A stretch of 64,000 bases of DNA from Sarcocystis neurona (lineage: Eukaryota; Apicomplexa; Conoidasida; Eucoccidiorida; Sarcocystidae), in NCBI GenBank assembly GCA_000727475.1, contig KL647330.1, forward strand, positions 385,141 to 449,140, read 5' to 3'. Made by a program: the position numbers and the translations under genes. Below are positions 1 to 15,732 of this stretch, one piece after another (positions within the stretch are counted from its first letter, which is position 1; every line of letters begins with the position of its first letter). The notes under the pieces are model-generated. The model did no database searches and was not told the origin of the DNA. It saw only the letters and a program-made list of their open reading frames with translations.

Positions 1-76
1 TCTTCCCCTGCACATGCTTCTTCGTCTTCTGTTGCAAGGGGAGATGCATTCTTCGACTCGCGTCCGTCGCTCTTGG
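1..76 (+). CDS. TTC27: Possible upstream exon of the TTC27-like gene (partial)
   Basis: Open sequence runs from the window edge to a strong donor (GTAAGT at 77). Frame 1 ends FFDSRPSLL plus one base, which is the phase needed by the next exon at 2791. Another frame reads MLLRLLLQGEM and would not fit that phase. The true start codon is not identified. Confidence 0.4.
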
Positions 77-3000
77 GTAAGTCTTGGCTCTTGCGTTATG
101 CAGGGGGCTACTCTCTGGACGTGTGCCTCTACTAGATATGTGTGTACTTCTCTAGAACGTTTTTCTCTGTACTTTTCTGTACGCATATACATATGTACAC
201 GTTTATCTCCATGTACTTGAATGTATACGTCATACGTATAGACTTCTATCAACATTTCCCCCCTTACGTATGCGTATGCATACATACACATATGCATACG
301 TGCATATATATGTATACATGTATATCTGTATGTATTTCTATGTACACGTACTATCTATGTACTTCTCTCAACGTTTCTCTCTGTACATCTACGTATGCAT
401 ATATATACACACACGTACATACATATGTATGCCTCTATGTATTTGAATATATACGTATCATGCGTATGCTTCTCTTAACGTCTATATACATATATGTCTG
501 TCTCTACGTATTTGTATCCATACGTACCATCTGTGTGCTTCTCTTAACGTCTATACATATACACATGTATGTATATATATCTCTGTATGTGTTTGTGTGG
601 ATACCGTTGTATACGTGTCTGCAGCTGCATGCAGAAGTGGTGAGTTACCGCGTTCCGTCTGCAGTTTCCTGGCGGAGTAGTGCTGCGTGCTCGTCGAGAT
701 CTTCGTCTCACCAGGCGTGTCGCTTTCAGCTGCGACCGACACGCCTGCGTATATCTTCTCTTCCGCTCACCGAACAATATATATCTCTATGTATTCACCT
801 ACCTGTTCCCCTGTCTGTTAATCCGCAGATATATCTCTCCACATGTATATATATATATACATGAGTATGAAGTCTCCCGTTCTGTATGTGTGTGAGTATA
901 TGTGTATGTGTATGTATACACATACATGCTGTGGAGGTGTGTGTGGTGATAAATAGCGCCAGAGCGACGTGGCACATGTGAAGGGGCGACGTCTGCTGCG
1001 TGGGGCTCCGTGCGGGGGTCACGCAGCAGAGACGCACGAGCGACGTGCTGCGGCTGCGGCTGTAGACACGTGCACACATCGGAATACATGCAACTACACA
1101 GAGACATACATATATATGTTGGTATATATCATATATACGTACAAGTACATATATATGGATGTGTGTGTATAGGTAAAGAGACGTTGAGAGACGTATAGAG
1201 ATGTCTGTGAAGATTTCTGTGCATGCGTGGCTGCTGAGACGACGAAGGGAAGTTCGATTTCTGCGGCCGTGCTGAAGGCCTGGAGTGCACCTGCGTCTCC
1301 TGAACTGCCCCTGCCCATGCAGCGCCGGGTCGGGAAATGGGGGCGGAGACGCGGGCCGCTGTCTGCCTCGCCGTGTCTCCGCGCGTCTCCGCATGCGTGT
1401 GTGTGGCCGTAGATACGCCCTGCATGTTCGTCGGCGCCGACGCACGAGCGCGTACGTAGGGGTGGATTCTACGGGCGTATCGCTGGCGGCAGTCTACATA
1501 CGCGGGGACGTTCATATGCATCTCTCTCTGTGTGTATGTAGCAGGAATACGTGTATATTATATGTGCTTCATATACGTGTCTATGTTGATCTCCAGATAC
1601 ACATATATACATGTGTGCTTCATGCACATGTATATATTGATCTACACACACATATATATGTATATGTGCTTCATATACGTGTATATATCGATCTATACAC
1701 ACTTGTATATATACATATATGTATATATATGTATATATATGTGCTTCTCATATGTATGTATATATCGATCTCTCTCTATGTATCTCTGTGCTTCACACAC
1801 ACGCGTGGATCGATCTACCTATATATATATACTCACGTACTGTAGGTATTTTTCGATGCTCAGAGATAGAAGCAGGAATGTAGATAGATACATTTGAATA
1901 GGGCGGACAGCAGTATGCGTGTTCATATGTGTGTAGCTGATGTGCACGCGGGTTTGTCAACAGCCTGTTGCACGCTTCCACGTGGAAGGGGGGGAAGAGG
2001 GGGGGTGTCGCCCGCACGAGGCGGTGTACGTACACCCGGCTACCGCAGACGTTGAAAGGTGGGCAGACGCGGCAGTTCGGCAGCGGTCGTCTGCTGCGTT
2101 CTGACGCTGCCGTCTTTGGCTGCGGCGGGTCTTATCTGCTGCCCACAGCCCTCGCATAAAGAGAGCCCGAGGAGGAACGAACCCGTGCCCCTTTCCATAC
2201 ATACAAATATATATATATATACATACAGCTCGTGTACGCATAAGTGTATATGTACACATATATACGTATTCAGGTGAACACATATATACATATATATGTA
2301 CAGAGAGAGAAAAAGAGACATTCACACACATACAGAGAAGGAGAAACGTATCTGTGAACGTACATACATATATATACACACGTGTGTATTTACACATATA
2401 CATATATGTACATATATATATATCTACGCATACACCGGTGTAGCTATACATACGTGTATATGTATATACATGAACATATATATATACATATCTGCGTCAT
2501 GTATGTGTGTGTGTGCGTCCCGTGCATGCCTAGGGTCGAAGGACAACACATTCTGAATGTCTACGTATTTGTGTGGGTGACAGGGAAAGCAGCACTGCGG
2601 AGGGATGTGTAGGGGCTTGCGTTTACCGGCGGTAGTCTGCGAGGGCAGCAGATGTTTCGCTGGTGCATGCGGGCGGTCACACGTCCACGCGTACGAGGCG
2701 GGGTAACTGCATGCGCTTCTACACGTCCGTGGCCATTTTGGGTGCAGCGGTTTCTCCTCTTTTTTACGTGTCTGCTCCGTCTGCGATGAGCCGAACGCGG
2801 TGTGCTGCTGCTGCTGGTGCTGCTGCTGCTGCTTGTAGAAGAGGGGAACGAGCTACTGCGGCTCATTGCCGCACTGAAGGCGTGCCGTTACCGCACCGTC
2901 TTGTTCGGCTCGCCGTGGATGCAGCAGCTGCTGGCGCCCCTGCTGCTTCCTGGAACAGGAATAGCAGGCAGCCACGAGGAACAGCAGCAGCAGGTGTGTG

Positions 3001-6000
3001 CTGCAGCCGTTGAGGAGGCGGACGGTCTAGACGCTCTCGAACGTGTGTTGCAGCAGCGTTGCGCTGCCTTTGTGTTCGGCGATACGGGTCACGCAGCAGC
3101 AGCAGCTGGGTCGTCGGTACTGCTTTCTCCTCAAGAAGAAGCAACAGCAGGAATAGCAGCACCAGCACACGCAGAAAATGTGCTGCAGCAGACTGCACGT
3201 GCGGCGGGAAGCGACGGAGAAAACGGGGCGCACTCGCGGAGAGGGTTGTCGCAGCAGCAGCAAGGCGAGACGGGTCTTGCAGAGCCTAGCAGCGGTAACA
3301 GCGGAGGAGGGCTGTCTGTTTCGGACCAGCAGGCGTTGCCGCAGCAACACGTCCCTCTGCCGCGGCACTTCCAGCAGCAGCAGCAGCAGCTTCGCCGCGC
3401 ACTACGTGCACGTGGGGTCTTGCTCGCTTCCGTCGCAGCCGCACAGCTGTTTCTCCAGGTGATCTGCTGCTGCAGCCGCTGCGAGGACCGCGTGCGATTG
3501 CTGCCTGCTGCTGTTGCTGCGTATACATCGAAGACGTGGACATGACTTTGCTGCTCGGTACTGCTGCGCTGCTGTTGCTGCGTGTATATCGAAGACGTGG
3601 GCATGACTTTGCTGCTCGGTACTGCTGCGCCGCTGTTGCCGCGTGTATATCGAAGACGTGGGCATGAACTTGCTGCTCGGCATTGCGGCTGTTGCTGCTT
3701 ACATATCGAAGACGTGGGCATGAATTTGCTGCTCGGTGCTGTTGCTACTGCTCCTGTCGTCGGGCTGGACGTGTGGTCGGCGACACCCGCCTGCACGCCA
3801 ACGGTTCTCGTTGTTGCGTCTGCTGCTGCCCCTCCTGCGGCCTGCCCTACTTTTCTCTTCGTCCACACCACCACGCCCCACCGGAAGTTGTTCTCCTGAT
3901 TTCCCTTCCGGCTGCTGCTGCAGTAGCCCAGAGACGCATAGCTTTGTAGACCTTGGTGACAGCAGGCACAGAAAACTTTCCAGTTGTGTAGGTCTACTTG
4001 CAGATATGTGTAGAGTCCCACGAGTGAAGAGAGGGAGGACCGTTCCTTCAGAAACAGCTGGCCTCATTTCCACGACAGGAGGTGTGCGCCGCTGTCGTTG
4101 CAGCAACAGCAGCAGGAGCAGCAGACAGGGTCTTTGCTGCTGTGGCTGCAGCAGCAGCAACACGCGTTTCTGCTGCTGCCGGGAGTGCAGCGGCCGGGAA
4201 CACGCAGTCAGCTCGGCTTCAACGCACCAGAAGGTGTTGCTGTTGCTGGAGGATGTTCGTGTGTGTGATGCTGCGAGTCTTTCCTAGCATCTTTCGACTC
4301 CGTGCTGCTGCACGCGTTTTCCCTTTGCTTCCTGCATCTCCTGTGTCTATCTGCTGCTCGCGCCTTTTCTGAGTTCGCAGGTAGTGGTTTCTTCTTTTTG
4401 TCTTCGTCTTCCTGCGGCGACCGCTCGGCAGCTACGGCGCTGTCTCCACAGCAACTACGCTTTACTGCTGCTGCTGCAGCACACGGTTGTCTCCCAGTAG
4501 CCCGTTGCCTATCGCTGCGATTGCTGCAGCAGATGCTGCTATGCTCGTCGTCTATCTTCTACCTCCACAAGCAGCAGCGGGAGCCTGCAGACACAGACAT
4601 TACTGCTTCTAGCATGTGCTGGTCCAGGCGTTTCGCCATGTCTCTGAACTGCTGCTGCTGTTGCGGGAGCGGAGAAGGGTCGTATCTGCTACTAGTCTCC
4701 CTGCCGTATCTGCTGCTGGTCTTCCTGACGTATCTGCTGCTGGTCTCCCTGCCGTATCTGCTGCTGGTCTCCCTGCCGTATCTGCAAACGGAAGCATGCC
4801 TACACATATACACGAGTCGGTTTCTCTCCCCCGCTCCCTGGCTGCATACGCGTTCTCATACATACGGAAGCGAGCTTCTACATATTTTTATGTACATATG
4901 GATAGGTTCTTAAGCACCTACGTCCCTGCGACCGAGACACTCGTATATCCATCTTCGTAAACCTGCACACGTCGCACGCGTACATATATATGTAGGGTTC
5001 CAGACGTGTATGTATATATATATATATATATGTACATATATGTAGGGTTCTATATGTGTGTGCATATGTATATATATATATATATAAACAGAAACCCACA
5101 TACTGATGTATGTGGGCTCGTGTTTACGTGTCTGGGCAGCTTCTGTGCATGTTTTCTCTGTTTGTTAATGCTTGTTTGTTTATCTCTTTCGACTGTCCCA
5201 TTGAACACGTAGCCATGTCTACATACGCAGCGGCAGCAGCTTCCCCTGCGGCTTGTTTCTTGGGGAGTAGTCGAAGAGAGGGCGGACCGGGTCGCCCTGC
5301 GTACGTGTGTAAGCGGCCGGGCTTTTCTGCGGCTCTGTGTGTTGTTGCCGCTGCTGCTGCAACATTCCTGCTGCCGCGACTTTGCTGCTGGCGGAGCTTT
5401 GCGGCGGGTGCGACTTTGCTGCTGCTGCTGTTACTGTGCTTGGCTGCTGCGCTGCCGGTGCTACCCTGCTGGTGCTACCGTGCTGCGACGGCCGTCGGTG
5501 TTCGACTGCTGCTGCCGTGCCGTTAGTAGTTTTTTTTCTGCTTCTGTTCTGCTCCGTCGCTGCGCTGTTGGGACCGCTGCTGCTGCTCTGCTGCTGCGGC
5601 CACGCAGCCGCTGTTGCGAGATCGACTGCTGCGGAGCTCGCTTCGCTGCTGTTGCTGCTTTGCCATTCTGTCGGCGACTCTGCTGTGATTCTTTTCTTCC
5701 TCTTCCTTTTGCTCCTCCGCGCAGTGGGTTGGCTGCCGCTGATATCGTTTGCTGCTGCCGCATTTGGTGCTCTCTCCGCCGCAGGCGAACTACACCGGAC
5801 CGCCGCTGCGACCCACCCGGCCGTCTGAAGTGCTGGAGGATCAACGCCGCCGCGAGAATGCGCGGCAGGACGCGCCCGATCCAGAAGGCAACAGCAGCAG
5901 CAACAGCAACGAGGACAACAGCAGCAGGGCCAGCTGCAGCAGCAGGGCGGAGGACGACGGCAGCAGGAAGGACAGCAGCGGCGGCAGCGGCAACGGCGGC

Positions 6001-9000
6001 TCCAGCAGCAATAGCAAGGACAGCGACAGGAGTAGCAGCAGCGCGGAGAGCGGGAGCAGTGGGACGGCAGATTCTTCATTGAACGAAAGGAGAGGCAGAT
6101 GCCCACGCTGCTGTCCCTACTGCGGGGCCTGCAGCAGCAGCAGATGCCGCAGCACACTTCCCTGGCAGGAACAGCACAAGCCGGAGTGCTACTGTGAAGT
6201 GCAGCTGGAGACGGTTTGCCTGTTGGGCGCTGCAGACGAAGGAGGGCCAGTTTCCCAGGGAGCCATGAGCCGCAGGAGTAGCAGTAGCAGCAGCAGCAGG
6301 CAGGGCAGCAGCAGCAGCAGCACCCCAGGCACCACGTCTGTGCGCGACAGCCTGTCGAGCTTTGCGGCGGCTCACCACGACGAGTTTCTCGAAGCTTTCT
6401 GCGCTGGGGGAGAGGTAAAGTCGTAGAAAATCTGCTGCTGCGTTCTGCCGCTGCTGCCCCTCATCCTCTTCCTCTTCGTTTCTGTTTTGCTGTCCGTGCT
6501 CTGGGGTCTTCTGTTCTCATGCTTGATACGCTGCCGGTGCTGCTCCTCGTGTAGACGCTGGGCGTTCTGCTGTCATCCCTGCTGTGGGACACTCTTTGCT
6601 GCTGCTGCGGCGGTCGACTGGGTGACGTGCCTGCTGAATTTTTCTCTGCTGCTTCGCTGTCGGCGTTACCAGGACTCGCAGGAAGACTCTGCGGGTGCTG
6701 TCCACGCCGGTGCTGCTCGACTGCACTGCTGCTGTCCACCCGCCGTCAATCCTGCTGCCCTCTGTGCTGCTGCTGCTGCTGCTCCAGCTGTTCTGCTGCT
6801 GCCCACCCTGCTCCTCCTAGTAACTCTTCTGCTGTGTCTCCTGCTGCTTCCTCGTCGTCCACCGCTGTTGGTGCTGCTGAGTAGTTGTGGCCGCTGTGAC
6901 TCTGCGGCTCTCTGCGGCGCGACTGGTTCTTTCTCTCCGTCTTGTGGTGCTGCGACGTCCGTGCAGGAGGTCTACGAACTCGTGCGCGGCCTGCCGTACC
7001 TGTGGCTGGCACGAGTGCTGTGCGACTGGCTGGCGACTCTGCCATCTTCCCAGTGCCCTTCGGCGACTACTTCTCGTGCTGCTGCTGGTGACGCAGCTGC
7101 TTCTTTATCTGCTCTCGTCGTCGCGTCGAAACTGGGATACGACGTGCTCTCCTCCCAGCAGCAACAAGAGTTGCAGAAAATTCGCACGCAGCAGCGGCAG
7201 GAAACCGACCAGCCGGAGGAGGATGAGCAGCAGCAGCAAACCCCACACCAGGAGGAGGAGGAACAGCAGCAAGCCGGGCAACAGGAGGAGGAGCAGCAGC
7301 ACCTGGCCCGAGAAGAGGAGAAGGAGGAGGAGCAGGAGCCAACCCGACAAGAGGTGCATGAGGAGACGCGACAAGAGGGGCAAGGGGAGACGAGACAGCC
7401 AGCAGAAACGCGAAGTGCAGCAGGTGGTAGCTGTGCGTCAAACACGACCACCCGGCGGGCTGCAGCAGGCTCCGGCCTGCGAGCAGGAACAGCAGCAGCA
7501 GAAGACAGCAAGATCGTCCAGCCGTATTTTCTTTTCCTGTGGCGCGCTCGTCTCGCCTGTCTGTCCCAACGAATTGTGCGCGGCGCAGCAGCAGCCAAGA
7601 CGTCCCCGTCTCCGTCGCATTTGAGAGTCTGCGTCGACGAATACTCGGAAGCTCTCAAGAGTATAAACGTGGGTATTTTGCAACTTCCATCAGCAGGGTC
7701 GTCATAACATTACTCGTCTCTTTCCTCCCCTCTCTCTCTGCGGCCCTGCTGATCATATGTGTCAAGCATTCGCATGTGTTCCTAAGTGCCGCAGCTTCTC
7801 TCAGTCCTCACTGGCAATCCTTTGATAGCCCTCTGATGTCTGGCGGAGGAGAGAACGACTCGAGCCTGTGCTACCCGTGGAACTCTGGGCTGCTGTTGCT
7901 CTTTGAAATGTTACTTGCTTTAGGCGCTGCTGCTGCGCTCTTGCTACAAGTGCGTTTGCCAAGGAAGCCTTACTGGCCGCATCTTCTGGCTTGCTGCTGC
8001 TGTTGCTGCTGCTTGTTTCCTCCGCGGTTTCGTCCCTGTATTTTTATTGAGAGGTGCTGCATTTTGCTGCTCTGCGCGCCGCCAGCGGCCTCGGGTGGTT
8101 TCTTCCTGCTGCGGTCGCAGCTTTCTTTTCTGCTGAAGTCTGCTGCTGCAACTGTCGCCTCCCCGCCGCACCTCCCGAACACACGCGTTCCTGCGCTGCT
8201 GTTCTATTTGTTCTTCTTCATTATTTTGCTCTTTCCTGCGCGCGCCGTGTGGTGCCGTGCAGCTGCTGCCTGCGGACTTCCACCCGTACGACCGAGCCGT
8301 CGACTGGGAGCTGCTGGCGACGGCGCTCGAGCTGCGGGATGGTGCGGCAGACGCCGCGGCGGCCCAAGAGCAGCAACTGCAGAGAAAACGGGTGCCGGTG
8401 AAAGTCCTGCAGGTTGAGAGGGACGACGACGAAGAGGAGGCAGAAACAGAAGAAACATCGCTGGAAGGGAGTCAGAAGCCGCAAGAGGACGGAAGCGCCG
8501 TCACAGCGGCAAGAGCGAGCACCGGCAGCAGCGAAGAAAACGAATCAACCCCCCCACACGTTGCAGGCACAGCAGCACATCCGGAAGGAGCAGCAGCAGC
8601 AGCACCAGGTGCAAACGCAGATGCAGCAGCAACAGCGGCGGCGGGCCCAGGAGAGAATTTTGAGGAGAGTTCTTCATGCTTCGCGCTTCCTCAGAATATA
8701 TGGGGTAAGAGCAGGAAGGTGAAGCAAGCGTGTGTATTCTGCTGCTGTTGCTGCTGCCGGCGCACATCCGTCTGGCGCGTCCGGGTCGAGCCGGAGACGG
8801 CAGCGGCTGTCTACGACTCTTCTTCCTCCTGGAGCTTCCCCTGCTCTCCTCCCATATGCTTGGTGCTGTCATGCATAGTTTTCTGTGGACGACGCGTTCT
8901 GTGGCGTGGAGCCGCACACGCAGTAGAACTGCACTGCGCCGCAGATACACGTTGTAAGTTTCTATGTGTGGGCAGATTTGGGCGTTGGGTGAACCTGGGG

Positions 9001-12000
9001 AAGAGCTGCGTTTTCTCACTGGCTTCTGTCCTCTTTACACATACGTAGACAATGTTTGTCAACGTTGCACCCCAGGCGCTCTCCGACCGGGGGTTTATTC
9101 ATATATACATACGCGAGTGACGGGGAGGCTTATATATATACATATATATATATACATATCCCCGGCGGGGTTGTAGACCCTGAAGTGCGTTCGAAGCGCT
9201 GACGTGTTGGTAGGCTGCCTGCCTGCGACCGTCGGTTTGTCTTTCTCTCTCTCTGCCCCTGACCCGGTCTCTCTGTGTGTGTCTGTTTTCACATCAATAG
9301 TGAGTCTTCCTCACATTCCACGTATGTGTGGCCCGTACTTTTTCCATTGTCGACGTATAGACACTCGCAGATATGCTGTCCTCCTCCTGTCGCTTTCGAG
9401 GCCTAATAGCACTCACTTGTACACATGTATTGTTACGCGTCTTTTTGTCTCCCTTCTGTCTCTCGGTATTTCCCCACCGTGCCACCCGGTCTGACCAGAG
9501 TGTTGTCTGTAGGCCACCACCGCTGCAGCTCTGTACATGCAAGTGCATGTAAATATATATGCAAATTTACAAGTATGTGTCGGTCGTCTGCCCAGAGGCG
9601 AATGCAGCGGGCGACATTCTTCTCCAGAAGGGGCTGTCGTCGTACACACCGCGGAGTAAGACTTGCCAGGATCGAGACAGGGGTGTTGCGTGGGGTGTAC
9701 GTACACCCCAAGTGAAACGCAAGTGCCGGCTTGAGAGATTTTCTGCTGGAACGTGTTGTGGGTCTGTGGACGCGCGGAACACGTTGACGCCGTTGACCGG
9801 CAAACACTTCTGCTGCCGTCCCGAGCCTGCTCTATCATCGGCGTTCTTGCCCTCTGTCCTCCCCACACCTGTCCGAGTGACATGTGTATGTATGTACGTG
9901 TGTATAGGAATGTGCGTATATAATATGTCTACGGATAAGACACACACATGGGGGAAGCTGATATCCGTGCTGCATCGAAGAAATACACATATGTGTACAT
10001 ATAGATATGTATATTTGTAGCGCTTTATGCTCTTTCCCCATCGACTTGTCCCAGTCGACACACACGTATACGTACACGTCTATGTGTGTGTGGAGAGCAG
10101 CGTAGCTGGTGGCTGGGCTACTTTGCTAGCTAGGTCGGCACTTATTGTTTGATGGCAGGCCTTGTGGGCAGGGAGAGGACCCGACGCTGCTGTGTGGATG
10201 GTGTGTGGGGCGGCTGTGGGCTGTACAGAGGACCGCATGGTGAAGACTGCGCTGCTGTTGGAGCTCGCGCTGCATCTCAACATGTACGGCCGTCGAGGCC
10301 GCTTCCATCAAGTCTTCAGTAAGTCTGCCTTTTCTTGTCCCCGGGCAGTTGATTCGGCTGCTGGCGGCGCGTCTCTGCCGAAGACGGCTGCTTTTTCTTG
10401 CTCTCGGCAGGGGAGAAGGGAGGGGGGGTTGGGGGGAAGGGGTGGCTGCAGGGTTGCTTCACCGGGGTAAAGCGCTGCAACGTGTATGTGTCCAGCGCTC
10501 TGCACGTCAGCGTATATGTATCCACCCGTTGTACACAAACGTACATATATACACAGCTCTCCGTACGTAAGAACATATCTATACACGGCGCTTTATGAAG
10601 TGGACTTACACACACATGTGGAGACAAATCTCCTCTTGTGCGTATATACATACACGTATGTATGCATATATCCTTGTAGACACGTATCTCTACGTTGGTG
10701 CATCTATATACACAGGTATACATAGCTACACGTATCTGTATATGTATCTGTACTTCCAAGTGTGTATATGTCTTTCATACATACATATATATATATAAAT
10801 ATATTACTGACATATATGTGTGTATATGTAAAGATATGGCTGAGACGCGATGCTTGTAGACACGTAGCAAAGACGTGAGTAGTAAACGAAATGTATGTGT
10901 GTGCGCGTGCAGACGTGTGTGCACGTGCACCTCTCTTTCGTACTTCTTGTTGAAGAGATGCGTCGTTTTGTCCATTTTCATACAATTCTTGGTGAAGACC
11001 TTCTGGGTTTATTGTTGTGTCTGCTGTGCGCTGGCTCGATCGTTTCTGTTCTTGGCACAGAATTGGCGTCGGAAGCGTACGGGGTCAACTTTTGCTTCAC
11101 CGGCGTGGAGGGCATCCGTAGAGAGCACCAACTGCATGCAGTCGCGCAGCTGGTGGTCCTCGCCACCCGCTCAGCTGCGCTCTGTCCTCCTCCTTCTTTT
11201 CCGTATCCTGAGCCAGCTGCTGCTGCTTCTTCCGCTGGACATGAGACTGCCGTCTCTTCTTCGGTGACTGACGACGATGCTGCTGCGGCAGCTGCTGTTG
11301 CTGCTGCTGAGCGCTTTGACGCGGCCGTGACAATGTGGTCTCCCGCGGGTGCTGCCGCGACTGCTGCCGCTGCTGCTCGTCCTCCTTTTCCCCGCCCTCC
11401 TTCTCCTTTAGCGGGTCCTTCTTCGTCTTCGTTATCCTCGTCCTCCCCTGCTGCTGTTGCTGGTCTTTTGGGAAGCAGAAATGAGAAGCGGTCTCCGCCA
11501 GACAGCGCCGGGGGTCTCGAAGAGGAAGAAGAGGAAGAGCAGCCTGCTGCGACGGACGCCTGCGTCGTCTGCAGGCAGCAAGCAGCAGGACGTGCGCGTT
11601 CGGACCCGCTGCCTCAGCAGCAGCAACAGCAGCAGCTGAAGAACGAGGAGGAGGAGGAGGACAGAGAGCAGCGTGGGAGTGAGTATTTGTTCGACTCACA
11701 GCGAAGGGAATGGCGACTGCAGGATATTCATCCGGGAGAAGACGTTCTGGAGCGACCTCGTCTTGTAAATACGTAAGGTTTCTCTGTTTCTGCACCTCTT
11801 CACAGTATCCCTCTTTCTGCTTGGGGAAGGAAAAGGTGGGGGAACCGTGCTGTGAGTGTGTGTATATAGAGATGTTAACTCTGTATGTGTGAGCGTACAT
11901 ACATATATATATGTATATATATATATATTTATATGTGTTGTTTATATGTCTATCTATACGAGACGCTTCTCGAGCTGCATATACATGGGCGTCTATATGT

Positions 12001-14597
12001 TTGAGTTGAGTTACCAAGTGTCGGGTGCCGTTGAAGACAGGAAGGGAGAAAATATCGTTGCTGCTGCTTCTTGCTGTTGGGTGTGGACGCAGAAACTGGG
12101 CACTACGAGAGGCGGCCGAGCGGCGCCTCGACGACTACGAACGTGCGCTGCTGCTGGCCAAGGGCCTGGAGCTTCACGAGAATCACCCGGGTGAGACAGA
12201 GAGGCGCGGGCAGCAGAGAGGCAGGAGTTCAGGGAAAGCGAAGAAGTAGAAAAACGTCGTACGAATCAAACGTGGATGTACCACATTCGACAGAGGCCGC
12301 TTTTACTCGAGGTGTACATACACCTCTGTCACAGTATACCAGCCCTCGTATCTGTATCTATAGCTAGATACGTGCTCGTATTTCTGCCTCTCTACACGTC
12401 TATATGTGTATATATTCATGTGTCTATCATGCACGTATATGTATAAATATGGGCATAGCCAGTATTTCATCTATAGGTGTGTGTACACTTACGTCACGGT
12501 ATGCAAACTGTCCTATATATGTCTATAGCTCGATACAGGCTTGTAACTCTATGTGTGTACACACACTATATACATGTGCACATGTGTGTCTTATATATAT
12601 ATATATTATAGATGTAAATGTGGACGTAGTGAATATTCATGAGAAGACGCGAACTACAAGAAGGCGCCGTTGCGGAGGCTTGTGTCTCTCCGGTATATGT
12701 GTATACATATATGTCTATGTATATATATATATATATATGCCTACGTATACACACACAGACGTCTCCCTCATTCCGGTTTTACTATTTGTATGTTGCTCAA
12801 TCATCCGCACCTAATATGCATATGTGTATACGTTTGTAAATGTATACGTTGCCATACTATCTGTAGATAATATATAAATATATATACATGTATGTGTGAA
12901 ATGTTTGTGCACAGAGATGTTAAGTGTGTATCTGTGAGCGTACATACATATATGTATATATAGGGAGATGCTTATTATGTATCTATGCATCTACCTATCT
13001 GTCTACATATATATATGCATATATATACATGTATGCTGGTATATTGTCTGTACATAGTATATACATGTGTGTGTCTATGTATGTATATTAAGATGTTAAC
13101 TGTGTACGTGTGGGCATATATATATATATATATGTATATATTTTTGTGTGTGTTTCGCGTATGTATAGATATCTGTATATGTGCATGCGTATATTTATTT
13201 GCTTTCCAGGTTCATGAAAACGTCTACGTAGATGTATATATATGTGTTCTGTCTAGACAAAGTTCTGAAAGGGGAACACCCTTGGGGCACGCAGAGGAAT
13301 TTGTTCTTTTTGCGACTTTTTTGCGGACCTGCAGCGACGGACGTGCTGGCGATGGAACAGTTGAACGCGGTTGCTGCTCGCTGTCTCGTCTCCGGCGTGG
13401 AGCAGCAGAGGCAGCAGATGAGACAGAGACAGCAGCAGCAACAGCAGCAACACCTGCAGGACTCGCAAAAAGACGGCAGCACGGGGGTGGCAGTGTCGGC
13501 GTTTGCCGGGGAAGGCGACCAGACCGCGCGTCGCGCGCCAGGGACAGACAGCGCTGCAGGAAGGCAGCGGCGGCGACGGCCAGACATTTTTGAAGAAGTC
13601 GGAAGGGAGGGCGAAGAAGACGAAGAAGAAGAAGAGGGTCCAAGAGAAGAAAACAGAGGAAAGAACTGGCTCTTGCGATCGGCGGCTCTGTGGCTCCGCT
13701 GCAAGGCGGAGTACCACCGCAGCAAAACTGTCGAGCGCGCCTCTCTGCAGCTTCACGCTCTAATCGATGCCCTCCTCGGTAAGTTAGCCCGCATGCTTGT
13801 CCATCCACACATAAAAGGCTTTAATAAAAGAAAAAGTGGAAGACAGAGAAAGTGGCTGGTTTACATTCTCGCGCACTTGCCTCTATCTTTAATACATATA
13901 TTATTATGTATTAAGGAGCTGCTTATGACCCGTGGGTGCTCGTGTCTGACTCAGACAGTTGACCACGTCAACGGGTTCACAGCCGCTACAATATACATGT
14001 ATATATCATATACATACATAATTGATATATATGTATGTATGCATAGGAGCAGCTGTTGCTCTGGCCGCTCTAAGTATCTGTATACATCTATTTATTCACA
14101 CATCCTAGCAACCTATAGATTCTATCTCATACACATGTGTATATTTCTGTGTTTGTATATATATATACATATACATAACATGACTGTACACATCACTACA
14201 TTCATATATATATATATGTGTAGGTATATAGTCCAAACGTAGACATTCCTACACATATATGTATGCGTATATATATGTGTATATGTATGTGTATATGTAT
14301 GTGTACATATCTCCCAACATACATATATGGATCGATATGTGTAACTCCTGCCTCGTTTTCGCATAGAGACATATATGTATTTGTTGTTTGTGGCTGCTGA
14401 GAGGTACACGTCGATTCGCATGGGGTTGAGGGAGAGGGAGTATGTCGCAGGTCCTACTGAGGAGAGGAACGCGCGGTGCTGCAGGACCAACTTTCTCAAG
14501 GGCAGCAGCAAATCTCTCTACTTCTCCTCCCCTTAACGCAGACGCTGAAAGAATGAACCATCAGTCTTCCACAACAAAGGAGCTGATGGCTTCCGCG

Positions 14598-14632
<35 letters not shown>

Positions 14633-15701
14633 TAGACGGCATATGTACGTGCAAACCTATATACATACGTGTATATATATATACGTAGTTCTATGTGTAT
14701 ATGTATGTGTATATTCACACGATATAAAATCAAATGCAAACAACATGTGTGTTTACACATACACGGATATACGTATATGTATATATATATATATGCATGT
14801 ACGTACACGTCCTTCAATGTATGCGTTACACTATATATATAGAGAGAGAGAGACAGACAGACATATAAATATATATAATTCGTATATATACATGTACGTG
14901 TATGTGTGTGTGTATGTGTATACAACTATTTCTATGAATACAGTAGACGATGTACATGCAGACATATATATGTATCTAAATCCTATATGGGGAATACGTG
15001 AGACGATGCACATGCGCACATATATACATATATATATATATATGTATATTTCGTCTATGGGGGAATATGAGACGACATACATGCAGACACATACATATAT
15101 ATATATGTAAATCGTATGTGGGGGAATATGTGAGATGATATGCATGCAGACATATATATATATATAGATCGCGTATAGGGGAATGTGTGGGCCCAGAATC
15201 ATGCGAAGGCAGAGTAGACATTTTGCTGACAACACAAAGAGAAGTTCCACTCGTTTTCTTCTGCATTTGCGCGCGCACACGTTGGGCTGCTCTTCGCGCT
15301 GCAGACCGGCGACCCCGAGCCCCGGCCCGCCTGAGATACTTCTTCGCGACTTTCTATCCGAGCTGGTGGGAAGGGAAAAGGGAGCTGGGTAAGCCGCCTG
15401 CCAAAAAAGGAGACTGCTGCTTCGAAGGACGTCGCAACGGCGCACATCTGTTGCTCATCCTGTTCTCCTCCTCCACTGTCTCTGGCGTATACATACACAC
15501 ACGTTTATGTATCATGCATATGTGTAGATGCGTCCGCGAACGTACGTGAAGCTATATATATATATATATATATGCATATATGTGCTGCATATGTATGCAT
15601 GCATCCACGTACGTATGTGGAAAAATATACAAACGTATGCATATATACATATATATATATATAGTGCCTATGTATAGATGCGTCTTCGTGGGTGTGGGAA
15701 C

Positions 15702-15732
<31 letters not shown>
